This document shows positions 1-6,385 of a stretch of 11,657 nucleotides of DNA, in pieces. The notes below the pieces were generated by a model that had not been told where the DNA came from, did no database searches, and saw only the letters and a list, made by a program, of their open reading frames with translations. The stretch lies in the NCBI GenBank assembly GCA_946414625.1, contig CAMKPI010000041.1:1-11657 (forward strand), given 5' to 3'. A program made the position numbers and the translations under genes. Source of the DNA: an uncultured Spirochaetaceae bacterium. GTDB taxonomy: Bacteria; Spirochaetota; Spirochaetia; Sphaerochaetales; Sphaerochaetaceae. Within the stretch, counting starts at the first letter, position 1. Every line of letters starts with the position of its first letter.

Positions 1-600
1 GAGACTGTCTCCGTGTGCAGCTCGGGAATCGGCGGTCCATCCGCATCCATTGCCATGGAAGAACTCCACAAATGCGGCGCGGACACCTTCCTAAGGATGG
101 GCACATGCGGCGGAATTGCGCTTGAGGTGATAGGCGGAGACGCCGTAATCGCAACAGGAGCCATCCGCAACGACGGGACAAGCCGCGAGTACGCGCCGAT
201 AGAATTTCCCGCAGTGGCGAGTCACGATGTTATCCACGCCTGCATTGAAGCGGCGAAAAAAATGAAAATACGAAGCCATGTGGGAATTGTCCAGTGCAAA
301 GACTCGTTCTACGGGCAGCACAATCCTGAAATTATGCCCGTCAGCTACGAATTACTGAACAAGTGGGAGGCATGGAAGCGCCTGGGCGCGCTCGCGAGTG
401 AGATGGAAAGCGCGACGCTCTTCACTGTGGCGAGCTTTCTACGGGTCCGCTGCGGATCGGTGTTCTTCGCCGTAGGCAACCAGGAGCGCGAAAAACTCGG
501 CCTGGATAACCCGAAAGTCCACGACACCACAGCCGTCATACGCCTTGCGGTTGAAGCAATGAAAGAACTGATCACCTGGGACAGAGCGAACAACAGATAG
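1..600 (+). CDS. udp: Uridine phosphorylase, 3' part (5' end outside window)
   Basis: Open from base 1 to a TAG at 598-600, so the true start lies left of the window. The product would catalyse phosphorolysis of uridine to uracil and ribose-1-phosphate in the cytosol, as part of pyrimidine salvage. Visible family features are the CSSGIGGPSASIAMEEL segment, the phosphate-binding region around FLRMGTCGG, the FYGQHNPE uracil-site loop, and the EMES motif that contacts ribose. These match the PNP/UDP phosphorylase superfamily. The GQHxPExMP form of the loop resembles the Firmicutes-type enzymes more than E. coli Udp, which has GQERYD there; this comparison is from memory. About 199 residues are present of an expected 250 or so. 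The gene converges on the minus-strand kinase that ends at 853. No U-rich terminator hairpin was found between them. Confidence 0.92.
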   Translation, partial: ETVSVCSSGIGGPSASIAMEELHKCGADTFLRMGTCGGIALEVIGGDAVIATGAIRNDGTSREYAPIEFPAVASHDVIHACIEAAKKMKIRSHVGIVQCKDSFYGQHNPEIMPVSYELLNKWEAWKRLGALASEMESATLFTVASFLRVRCGSVFFAVGNQEREKLGLDNPKVHDTTAVIRLAVEAMKELITWDRANNR

Positions 601-785
601 GCGAAAACGCGCTTCTGAGCCCGACATCTTGTTTTAGCCTCGAATCGTTTGTCTGCACATGCGGCGCGGCGATACTTCTGCGCGGCGACGCGGCGATACT
701 GGCAGCGCAACGATATTGCAGACGAACAAGAAAAAAGAAGAATAGAGAACAGTATGGCTCAAGACCCGGCTCATTGCGGAGACCG

Positions 786-845
786 GGCTATCCGAGTCGA
801 ATGAGCATGTGGCTAGCCGATTCGTGTGAGCGTGGGGCTAGCCGA
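786..845. repeat. Short 25-bp tandem repeat (about 2.4 copies)
   Basis: The decamer GGCTATCCGA/GGCTAGCCGA starts at 786, 811 and 836, exactly 25 bases apart. The intervening 15 bases are related too (GTCGAATGAGCATGT and TTCGTGTGAGCGTGG). A second loose repeat lies just to the left: CGCGGCGATACT occurs at 665-676 and 689-700, 24 bases apart. Both sit between the convergent udp and kinase genes. No coding sense is apparent. Confidence 0.7.
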
Positions 846-852
846 AAGCGGC

Positions 853-1797
853 TCAGACGATGCCTCTGACAATCGGGACGCTGCGGCGGAACTCTCCAAC
901 CACCGAGGACAGCTTCTTGCGGCTCAGCGCCTTGTTCACCGGAAGAGTGCTCTGCATGTTGATGTGCGCGGCTGCCTGACCATGGTACAGAGCGTCCTCC
1001 ATGGACCCTTCGTTCATGTAGGAATGTAAAAATCCGGCAAAAAACGCATCCGAGCAGCCGTTCGTGCTGCCGTTCTGGGGCTGGTTTGCCAGGTTCTCCG
1101 CGTCATATGTATAAATCTTCCCGCCGCGAACCTCGAAGCACATGGCGCCTTCCTTTCGTTTTGTGATGATGCCGCGGCGTACGCCCATATCGGCAAGGGA
1201 TTTCAGAATCTCCTCGCGCTGGGTCTTCCCCGTCATGGTCACAGCTTCGATTTTATTCATCTTCACAAGATGGAAACGGTCGATTGAGGAAAGCATTCTC
1301 TTGCATTTCTGCCCCGACACGCCGTCCACGACAATCTTTGCGTCTATGCCGGCAATTTTTTTGATAACTTCCTCGGCGAGATTCGTCTCGATAACTGTGT
1401 AATCAGAAAAAAGAACAGCGTTGATATTCTCCTCGATGACACGCGTGGTTATCAGATCAGTTATGCCCATATCGCTGACGCCGCCGGAAAAAACACCCAT
1501 GTTGTCGGTGAAATATGTATATACCCCGGTATGCTCCCCGAGAAACGGCTCCAAAAGCATCTTCATGCCGATCTCATCCGCTCTGTCTATGGCAACACCG
1601 CCGAAGCTGTCGTCACCGACCGCCGTGATGAGGCTGACGTTCTCGCCAAACAGGCACAAAGCCTCTGACACGTTCCTGGCAACTCCTCCGAGACCGAATT
1701 CGACCCGTCCGGGACATGAGTCGTTATGGAAAAACGAACCCTCCGACGTGGCGCAGATCTCAATACAGGATCCTCCGATTGCCACAACTTTTCTCAT
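853..1797 (-). CDS. PfkB-family carbohydrate/nucleoside kinase, pseudouridine kinase-like
   Basis: The 314-residue product has the PfkB fold signatures: an N-terminal Gly-Gly substrate motif (GGVARN, residues 37-42) followed by AVGDD, and a C-terminal ATP/catalytic motif ending in SDAFFAGF with the presumed catalytic base Asp250. Closest recognisable relative is pseudouridine kinase (PsuK). Shared features include an SCPG..F..GGVxRN segment, an (N/S)DM.I...IT stretch, and the VDxVSxxKC and HxxKxNxxEAxTxxG patterns. This suggests phosphorylation of pseudouridine or a similar nucleoside. No PsuG glycosidase is in the window, so substrate is uncertain; another ribokinase-like sugar kinase is possible. 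The ATG at 1797 was chosen because AGGGG lies 7 nt upstream; a TTG two codons earlier is less likely. Odd point: the usual GAGD anion-hole motif reads GCSD. Confidence 0.85.
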   Translation of the reverse strand: MRKVVAIGGSCIEICATSEGSFFHNDSCPGRVEFGLGGVARNVSEALCLFGENVSLITAVGDDSFGGVAIDRADEIGMKMLLEPFLGEHTGVYTYFTDNMGVFSGGVSDMGITDLITTRVIEENINAVLFSDYTVIETNLAEEVIKKIAGIDAKIVVDGVSGQKCKRMLSSIDRFHLVKMNKIEAVTMTGKTQREEILKSLADMGVRRGIITKRKEGAMCFEVRGGKIYTYDAENLANQPQNGSTNGCSDAFFAGFLHSYMNEGSMEDALYHGQAAAHINMQSTLPVNKALSRKKLSSVVGEFRRSVPIVRGIV

Positions 1798-1894
1798 AAA
1801 CAAACCCCTGGATCACAGCGAAACAGCGCAGCAGCCGCACATTTGTATGAATTCAAAGAATACAGGCTACGCATGCGACTCAATCAACCGATGC

Positions 1895-1911
1895 AAAAAA
1901 CGCGAACGCGT
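1895..1911 (-). terminator. Possible mini-hairpin plus U tract in the kinase leader
   Basis: On the minus strand ACGC-GTTC-GCGT is followed by five further T. It lies between the candidate kinase promoter and its start codon, so it could attenuate. The stem is only four base pairs and may be fortuitous. Confidence 0.22.
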
Positions 1912-1919
1912 ATGGTCTA

Positions 1920-1948
1920 TTTTTATCTGTTTTGGCTATACATGTCAA
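1920..1948 (-). promoter_or_regulatory. Candidate sigma-70 promoter for the PfkB-family kinase
   Basis: A perfect TTGACA (1948-1943) is followed by a 17-nt spacer and TAAAAA (1925-1920). Expected transcription start is near 1913, giving a leader of about 115 nt before the ATG at 1797. The -35 match is strong and the -10 is moderate. Confidence 0.55.
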
Positions 1949-1994
1949 CACAGCGCACCTACCGGGGGCAGTTCTACCGCCTCTCTCGGGGGAA

Positions 1995-2024
1995 AATATA
2001 ATAGCCTTCGGCATAAAACGACAA
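1995..2024 (-). promoter_or_regulatory. Second candidate promoter upstream of the kinase
   Basis: TTGTCG (2024-2019), an 18-nt spacer and TATATT (2000-1995) form a weaker sigma-70-like pair about 75 bases upstream of the TTGACA promoter. It reads the same way and would give a leader of about 190 nt. AT-rich sequence alone could produce this match. Confidence 0.38.
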
Positions 2025-2073
2025 AAAAGCGGCTCATACGGCCTACATACTGAAACTATTTCCGGAGAAGATT

Positions 2074-2284
2074 CACAAACCCAATTCCAGCGTGAGCAGT
2101 GACAAAAACAGAAAGATAAGACCATGCACCCGCAAACAAGACCCAGCGGGAGCTCTTTTTGTAGTGGTTCCAGACGCCCTGATGATGACCATGTCCCCAC
2201 GAACAAGACCCGGCGGGAGCGTCACCAAAAACATATAGGCAGAGATATATAACCCAGTCCTCGCAAACAAGACCCAACAGGAGC
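2074..2284 (-). repeat. Degenerate direct repeats, spacing 56/67/64, downstream of groES
   Basis: Read on the minus strand, a core close to GCTCCCGCYGGGTCTTGTT recurs in the segments 2284-2264, 2220-2200 and 2153-2133. A more decayed copy (GCTCACGCTGGAATTGG) starts at 2097. The core starts are 64, 67 and 56 bases apart. Spacer sequences are largely diverged but keep short similarities, for example a GT(G/C)AC-AAAAACA stretch on the plus strand. Open frames through the region have no ribosome binding site and are probably not genes. The array lies beyond the groES terminator and upstream of the kinase promoters. Confidence 0.7.
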
Positions 2285-2295
2285 AGTGCATGCAT

Positions 2296-2320
2296 AAAAA
2301 AAACCGTGCCTAAGCACGGT
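2296..2320 (-). terminator. Rho-independent terminator of groES
   Basis: On the minus strand a perfect 7-bp stem ACCGTGC/GCACGGT with a 4-nt loop is followed immediately by seven or eight T. It begins 76 bases past the groES stop codon and is the clearest intrinsic terminator in the window. Confidence 0.92.
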
Positions 2321-2395
2321 AAGTCTTCAGAGGGAGAATCCGTTCCGAAGCATTTCACTGAAAGCCGATCTATGCCCGGCTTCCGGAGCTGCAAG

Positions 2396-2656
2396 TTACT
2401 CAATCACCGCGAGAACATCCTTCTGGTTCAGAATCAGGTAATCGTCACCGTCAATCTTGATTGCAGTGCCGGCATACTTGTCGTGAAGGATCTTTTCTCC
2501 GGCCTTGACGCTCTTCACATCGCTGCCCACAGCTGTCACAGTGGCAAACTGGGTCTTTTCCTGCGATGTCTGGGGAATAAAGAGGCCGCTCGCCGTCTTC
2601 TCCTCCATCTTATCCGTCTTTACCAAAACTCTCTCTCCGAGCGGTTTGACTGTCAT
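2396..2656 (-). CDS. groES: Co-chaperonin GroES (Hsp10)
   Basis: The 86-residue product has the normal GroES length. It starts MTVKPLGERVLVK, carries the mobile loop that contacts GroEL (EEKTASGLFIP, about residues 17-27), and ends in the family's typical DYLILNQKDVLAVIE. It caps the GroEL folding chamber in the cytosol as a heptamer. The start at 2656 is fixed by AAGGAG seven bases upstream; the longer open frame to 2782 has no such site and its extra residues are not GroES-like. No groEL lies on either side, so the gene is a single-gene unit with its own promoter and terminator. The hydrophobic tripeptide of the mobile loop reads LFI rather than IVL, which is a conservative change. Identification is secure. 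Confidence 0.97.
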   Translation of the reverse strand: MTVKPLGERVLVKTDKMEEKTASGLFIPQTSQEKTQFATVTAVGSDVKSVKAGEKILHDKYAGTAIKIDGDDYLILNQKDVLAVIE

Positions 2657-2775
2657 CTTAAACTCCTTCGCGCGGATACTGGAAATCGTTCCGCGCCGCA
2701 ATTCTTTTTTCGGGAAGCCGCGGCAGCATGCGGATCGCCGCACAGCCCGGCACGCTCTTCCCCGATCTGTTTTCG
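2657..2775 (-). other. Structured 5' leader of groES
   Basis: If transcription starts near 2775 the leader is about 119 nt. It can form three helices. One pairs 2757-2765 with 2710-2717 (TCGGGGAAG with CTTCCCGA, one bulged G). A second, inside it, is TGCGG/CCGCA (2742-2738 with 2733-2729) with a 4-nt loop. The third is GCGCGG/CCGCGC (2696-2691 with 2675-2670), which ends directly before the AAGGAG ribosome binding site. The helices are read by eye and not folded computationally. Confidence 0.4.
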
Positions 2776-2781
2776 AATACA

Positions 2782-2810
2782 AATATAATCATTATTCCCG
2801 GATTCGGCAA
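2782..2810 (-). promoter_or_regulatory. groES promoter
   Basis: TTGCCG (2810-2805), a 17-nt spacer and TATATT (2787-2782) form a good sigma-70-type promoter facing groES. The region around the -10 is AT-rich within an otherwise GC-rich stretch. Confidence 0.6.
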
Positions 2811-2823
2811 ATCATGCTTTGCC
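2806..2823. promoter_or_regulatory. Operator-like inverted repeat over the groES -35
   Basis: A perfect GGCAAA-N6-TTTGCC palindrome overlaps the groES -35 hexamer. Its position is what is expected of a repressor site. It is not the CIRCE element bound by HrcA (TTAGCACTC-N9-GAGTGCTAA), which I did not find here. The binding protein, if any, is unknown. Confidence 0.4.
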
Positions 2824-2894
2824 AACCAGTTCCAAGATTGGTAATTAGCGGTCTTCCTGCCTTTTTGAATTCGCCGAGAAGGACTCGGAAACCG

Positions 2895-3428
2895 GGAGCC
2901 GAGCGCACCCGCATCCACAAAACAGCCCGCTTTCGCTACTCACGGATGTTATACAAGTCTGTCTCCGTAGCCATGAGACGTGCCGCTGCGCCACCGGAGC
3001 TGTTGCGCGGATCTGTCCTCGATTCCACAAAGCACCAAGAGGCGACCCGCTTTCTCCACTCGCGGCTGCTGCGCGGGTCTGTCCTCGATTCCACAAAGCA
3101 CCAAGGCGGCCCGATTTCGCCACTCGCGGATGTTGTGCGGGTCTGTCCTCGTAGCCATGAGACGTGCCACTGCGCCACCAGAGGCTGTGCGCGGGTCTGT
3201 CCTCGATTCGTCAAGGCGGTCCGCTCGCGCCACCAGAGACTGCTGCGCGGGTCTGTTCTCTGCGTCCACGAGGCGGCTCGCTTTCGCCACAAGAGGCTGT
3301 GCGCGGGTCTGTCCCCGCGTCCACAAGGCACCACAAGGCGACCCGCTTTCGCTACTCGCAGCTGCTTCGCGGGATCCGTTCTCACGTCCGCAAAGAGCCA
3401 TGAGGCAGCACTCTTTCCGCCACCAGCG
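2895..3428 (+). repeat. Array of eight to nine degenerate direct repeats, 54-67 bp
   Basis: Unit starts, marked by CTGYTGCGCGGGTCTGT or close variants, fall at 2946, 3000, 3066, 3130, 3185, 3240, 3297 and 3362. Half a unit precedes the first. Steps are 54, 66, 64, 55, 55, 57, 65 and about 66. Units are mosaics: those at 2946 and 3130 share GTAGCCATGAGACGTGCC, while those at 3000 and 3066 share GATTCCACAAAGCACCAAG. Within most junctions GACCCGC (or a wobble-compatible variant) can pair with the next unit's GCGGGTC, giving a stem of about 7 bp. Open frames on both strands are low-complexity Arg/Ala/Ser-rich and lack ribosome binding sites, so I do not call genes. The array fills the space between the lipoprotein gene's stop and the groES promoter. 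Confidence 0.88.
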
Positions 3429-3549
3429 CCCGATATCAGAATCAGGAGGAGCCCCTACGCTGCGGAGAGTCTACAGGGAAGGACCAGAACGAGATAAAGC
3501 AAGGCGCGCATCCGTTCGGAAAAGCCTCCCCAGTGCACATCGGGAAGCG

Positions 3550-4632
3550 TCACCAGTAACTGATCGACTGCCCCGGAGATATATCCCGACTGCTTATCTG
3601 CGCCTTTGCCGCCTCCTCATCGGCGTAAAGACCCTGCAAATCAAGATACGTCTTATAGGCGTCTGGAAGCCCCGTCTGGTTATACACAGACATCGCCAAA
3701 TTCAACCCTTCCTCAAGTCGGCCGCTGGCATACAGGAGGATGGCAGCGTTCACCCCGGACGCGGAATTTCCCGTTCGCTCCCAGTCGGCATAGAACATCG
3801 CATATGCTCCGTTGATGTCGCCGTTTTCCGCCATTTTGTAAGCAGACTCCATATCCTTGTTTTTCTTGCTGGACGGATCCTTCAGAAGATCAATGCCGAC
3901 CGTCTCGTAATGCGGCACCAGACGGTTTCGAATCTTCCTTACAAAGCTGTCCAGAATATTTTCGAACAGCATCCTCGGATTTGCACTGCTGTAGAACGGA
4001 TACTTGTCCACATAGCGGTATTCGTCAATGTACCTGTATGCGTCTCCCGTGCTGGATCTCGTGTCGTCGGAAAGGGTGAACGAATCGAGAATCCTCTGAG
4101 TTCTGAGATCCCAGACCGTGAAACTCATTGTGAGCGTCGCGTATGTCTCCACAGTGACGTACCTCACGCGCTCCCTCTTCTTTGTCTTCGGGTTGGTTAC
4201 ATACCGCCAGGTCTCGTCGTAGATGTCGTAGCAGTCCATGTTATCCACTGAGCTCTGCACGTATACCGTTGCACCCGCGCGTAGAAGATTGTCCGTTGGA
4301 TTCGCGAAGAGTGTCCTCGATGCAGAGACGATACTGTCAGTGTTTTTGACACCAATTGTGCGCCAGACTCCCTGTCCCAGAGCTTTCTCTACAATATCCC
4401 CGGCATAAGAGGCGACATAGTCTGAGTAATACGCGGCACCGTTCGTATAGCTATACCGGGAAGACGCGCTGTATGGAGCGGGAGAGGCGATGGCAATCAC
4501 GGTGTCAAGCCCTCCGATGTTCACCGCGGCCGGAACAAGAGTGGACATCCTGACCGTTGTGGCACAACCCGCCAAAAAACACGGAAACAGGATGCAAAGA
4601 ACCGGAATCAAGTATCGGAACCGCTTTTTCAT
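3550..4632 (-). CDS. Putative outer-membrane lipoprotein with TPR-like C-terminus
   Basis: A 360-residue protein starting MKKRFRY, with a hydrophobic signal segment and lipobox LAGC; Cys23 would be lipidated. The +2 residue is Ala, with no Asp retention signal, so outer membrane targeting is likely. The region just after the Cys (MSTLVPAAVNIGG..TVIAIASP) recalls the start of DUF6340-type lipoproteins, but that is a tentative resemblance. The middle is rich in Tyr, Thr and Asp and looks like beta strands. The C-terminal 100 residues (from about 261) hold helical GDINGAYAMF and GRLEEGLNLA units that look like tetratricopeptide repeats. The start is set by GGAGGTG five or six bases upstream of the ATG at 4632; a longer open frame to 4743 has no signal logic. 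Function is unknown, probably envelope assembly or protein interaction. No clear terminator follows. Confidence 0.83.
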   Translation of the reverse strand: MKKRFRYLIPVLCILFPCFLAGCATTVRMSTLVPAAVNIGGLDTVIAIASPAPYSASSRYSYTNGAAYYSDYVASYAGDIVEKALGQGVWRTIGVKNTDSIVSASRTLFANPTDNLLRAGATVYVQSSVDNMDCYDIYDETWRYVTNPKTKKRERVRYVTVETYATLTMSFTVWDLRTQRILDSFTLSDDTRSSTGDAYRYIDEYRYVDKYPFYSSANPRMLFENILDSFVRKIRNRLVPHYETVGIDLLKDPSSKKNKDMESAYKMAENGDINGAYAMFYADWERTGNSASGVNAAILLYASGRLEEGLNLAMSVYNQTGLPDAYKTYLDLQGLYADEEAAKAQISSRDISPGQSISYW

Positions 4633-5245
4633 GAGCACCTCCGGAATCCGGCACGGGCACAGCGGAATCTTTCCGCACCATGCTGCCGCTTCTGTCAGAG
4701 AAATCATGCAGCCCGCGCATCGTGCCCCGCGCCGGTTTTCCATATTTCGTTATTTCAATCTTATCATCAAAACATCCGTTTCACGAACAGGAAGATTGTT
4801 TTTCCAGGAAAAATATACACAAAAAAGCCCTAAAAGACAGAATCCGTCGAATCAAAGCCTCTCTGGAAAACCATTCGCCGAAAACACAGCGCCGCTGGAA
4901 AAGCATTTCTGATTTTCCAGAAGGATACGTCCGGCAATATCTCTCACTGCAGCTTCAAGCCGGGCTGCCGCAATAGAGAATATACAGACTGCGGAAAGCG
5001 TCCCGCAAAGTGAACTCGGGATCATACCGCAATGAAGCAAAAAGCGCTGCGTTTAGGCTAAATTTATCTGTTTCAGGACATCTTCGCCGCGATATCATCG
5101 AAAGAGAATGCAGTCTCTCCTCCCGAGACGCTACAAAGCAGATCGGGGGCGATGCGCAGGTCTACGGCAAGACGTGGGTCAGGTCTCTCCCCTCTGGACA
5201 CTACCAAGCAGATCGGGTCCTTCCGGCTGTCTGCTTCAGGCTACT
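4633..5245. other. Gene-free stretch between metK and the lipoprotein gene
   Basis: No open frame here has a convincing ribosome binding site together with recognisable protein. Seen in it: a weak promoter-like pair facing the lipoprotein gene (TTGATG, 17 nt, AAATAT, around 4770-4742), an 8-bp inverted repeat CTGGAAAA/TTTTCCAG at 4895-4920 with another CTGGAAAA at 4863-4870, and the 70-base-spaced repeat at 5110-5217. A 10-base tandem CTTCAGGCTW lies next to the metK stop. No metK terminator was found. Confidence 0.5.
5110..5217. repeat. Direct repeat with 70-base spacing, two copies
   Basis: Segment 5110-5147 recurs at 5180-5217. Both contain a (T)CTCTCC run and end in CTAC(A/C)AAGCAGATCGGG. 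Between them, ATGCGCAGGTCTACGG resembles the GCGCGGGTCTGT core of the larger array at 2895-3428. The spacing is close to that of the other arrays, but the relationship is only suggestive. Confidence 0.6.
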
Positions 5246-6385
5246 TCAGGCTTTCTTCCTCAGACTATCGACTATTTCGTTGTCAAGGCGCTCCCACGTA
5301 AGATCCAATTCCGGTCTGCCGAAATGGCCGTACGAGGACAGTCTTTTATAAATCGGACGTTTCAGGTCGAGCGACGCGATAATTGAGGCCGGGCGGAGGT
5401 CAAAATTTTCCCGCACCCATACAGTCAAAACCTCGTCCGGAACAGACGACGTGCCGAACGTGTCCACAAAAACCGACACCGGCTCAGCGATGCCTATCGC
5501 GTAGCCCAACTGCACCTCGCATCTTTTTGCGACACCGGAAGAAACAATCGTCTTTGCAATCTTCCGCGCCATATATGCTCCGCTTCTGTCAACTTTGCTG
5601 GGATCCTTTCCCGAGAACGCTCCGCCGCCGTGACGCGCCGCTCCTCCATAAGTGTCCACTATGATCTTACGTCCGGTGAGCCCGGAGTCCGCATCCGGCC
5701 CCCCGAGAACAAAACGTCCTGAAGGATTGATCAGGAACCTGCACTTGGAATAGTCAAGACCTGTCTGACTGATTGTCGGGACAATCAAATATTTATAGAG
5801 AGCATCCCGAATCTCCTCCTGTGAAATGTCCTCCGTATGCTGAGCGCTCACAACAATGCAGTCAAGCGATACTGCCCGGTCTCCCTCGTAGCGAACCGTC
5901 ACTTGCGTTTTTCCGTCGCTGCGAAGCCAGGAGCATTTTCCACGCCGCCTGAGCAGCGCAAGCTCACTTGCAAGGGTTGTGGCAAGCCGGAACGGCAGCG
6001 GCATGAAGCTCTCCGTCTCGTTCGTCGCATAGCCAAACATTATTCCTTGGTCGCCCGCGCCAAGCTGTCCGTCCGTCTTTGTGACCGCCCCGTCTATGTC
6101 GGGAGACTGCGAGTGTATATGAACGCTTGTCTTCACGCGGGAAGCATAGTCCTCATAGCCCACTTCCCTGAGGATCTCGCGGACAAGAGCCTCATAGTCC
6201 ACACAGGCCTTACTCGTGACCTCCCCCATGACACAGACCTCTTCAGGCGTCGCGCTTGTCTCGCAGGCACAGCGGGATTCCGGATCCTGGGCGAGCAGAG
6301 CGTCCAGCACAGCATCCGAAATACGGTCGCAAACCTTGTCTGGATGCCCCTCGGTGACAGATTCTGATGTGAAATAAGAATACAT
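5246..6385 (-). CDS. metK: S-adenosylmethionine synthetase (methionine adenosyltransferase)
   Basis: The 379-residue enzyme makes S-adenosylmethionine, the cell's main methyl donor, from methionine and ATP. It is cytosolic and normally tetrameric, using Mg and K ions. Visible motifs are FTSESVTEGHPDK (with the conserved His14 and Asp16), GAGDQGIMFGYA (109-120, family signature 1), and GGGAFSGKDPSKVDRSGAY (253-271, signature 2, the glycine-rich phosphate loop). Length is typical. The start at 6385 has an AGGAGG site five bases upstream, and that site is paired in a predicted hairpin (see the leader entry). The upstream neighbour is tRNA-Lys, separated by a terminator. The gene probably has its own promoter between 6643 and 6560, but I could not place it firmly. 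Confidence 0.97.
   Translation of the reverse strand: MYSYFTSESVTEGHPDKVCDRISDAVLDALLAQDPESRCACETSATPEEVCVMGEVTSKACVDYEALVREILREVGYEDYASRVKTSVHIHSQSPDIDGAVTKTDGQLGAGDQGIMFGYATNETESFMPLPFRLATTLASELALLRRRGKCSWLRSDGKTQVTVRYEGDRAVSLDCIVVSAQHTEDISQEEIRDALYKYLIVPTISQTGLDYSKCRFLINPSGRFVLGGPDADSGLTGRKIIVDTYGGAARHGGGAFSGKDPSKVDRSGAYMARKIAKTIVSSGVAKRCEVQLGYAIGIAEPVSVFVDTFGTSSVPDEVLTVWVRENFDLRPASIIASLDLKRPIYKRLSSYGHFGRPELDLTWERLDNEIVDSLRKKA

Noticed and set aside
2073..2291. 72-codon minus-strand hydrophobic frame downstream of groES
   Set aside because: Starts just after the groES terminator without promoter or ribosome binding site, and consists of the degenerate repeats.
2845..3401. Minus-strand open frames through the array with recurring RGQTR-like peptides
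   Set aside because: The peptide repeats simply mirror the DNA units, which change frame between copies (54, 55, 64 and 65 bases are not all multiples of three). No start with a ribosome binding site.
2895..3428. CRISPR array
   Set aside because: Units are degenerate, core and spacer lengths vary, the supposed spacers are themselves related, and no cas gene is present.
3455..3511. 18-residue signal-like peptide MRALLYLVLVLPCRLSAA on the minus strand
   Set aside because: The nearest purine-rich site (GGGGAGG) is about 13 bases away and the frame stops at once. It could be a remnant of a decayed gene, but the evidence is too thin.
2505..4251. Long plus-strand open frames (330 and 423 codons) across the repeat array and opposite the lipoprotein gene
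   Set aside because: Composition is Arg/Ser/Ala-rich and follows the DNA repeats. There is no ribosome binding site, and they overlap groES or the lipoprotein on the other strand.
4680..4976. 98-codon plus-strand frame between the lipoprotein gene and metK
   Set aside because: No recognisable protein; the start lies opposite the lipoprotein's upstream region and no convincing ribosome binding site was seen.
5837..6367. 176-codon plus-strand frame inside metK
   Set aside because: Antisense shadow of a clearly coding, well-conserved gene.
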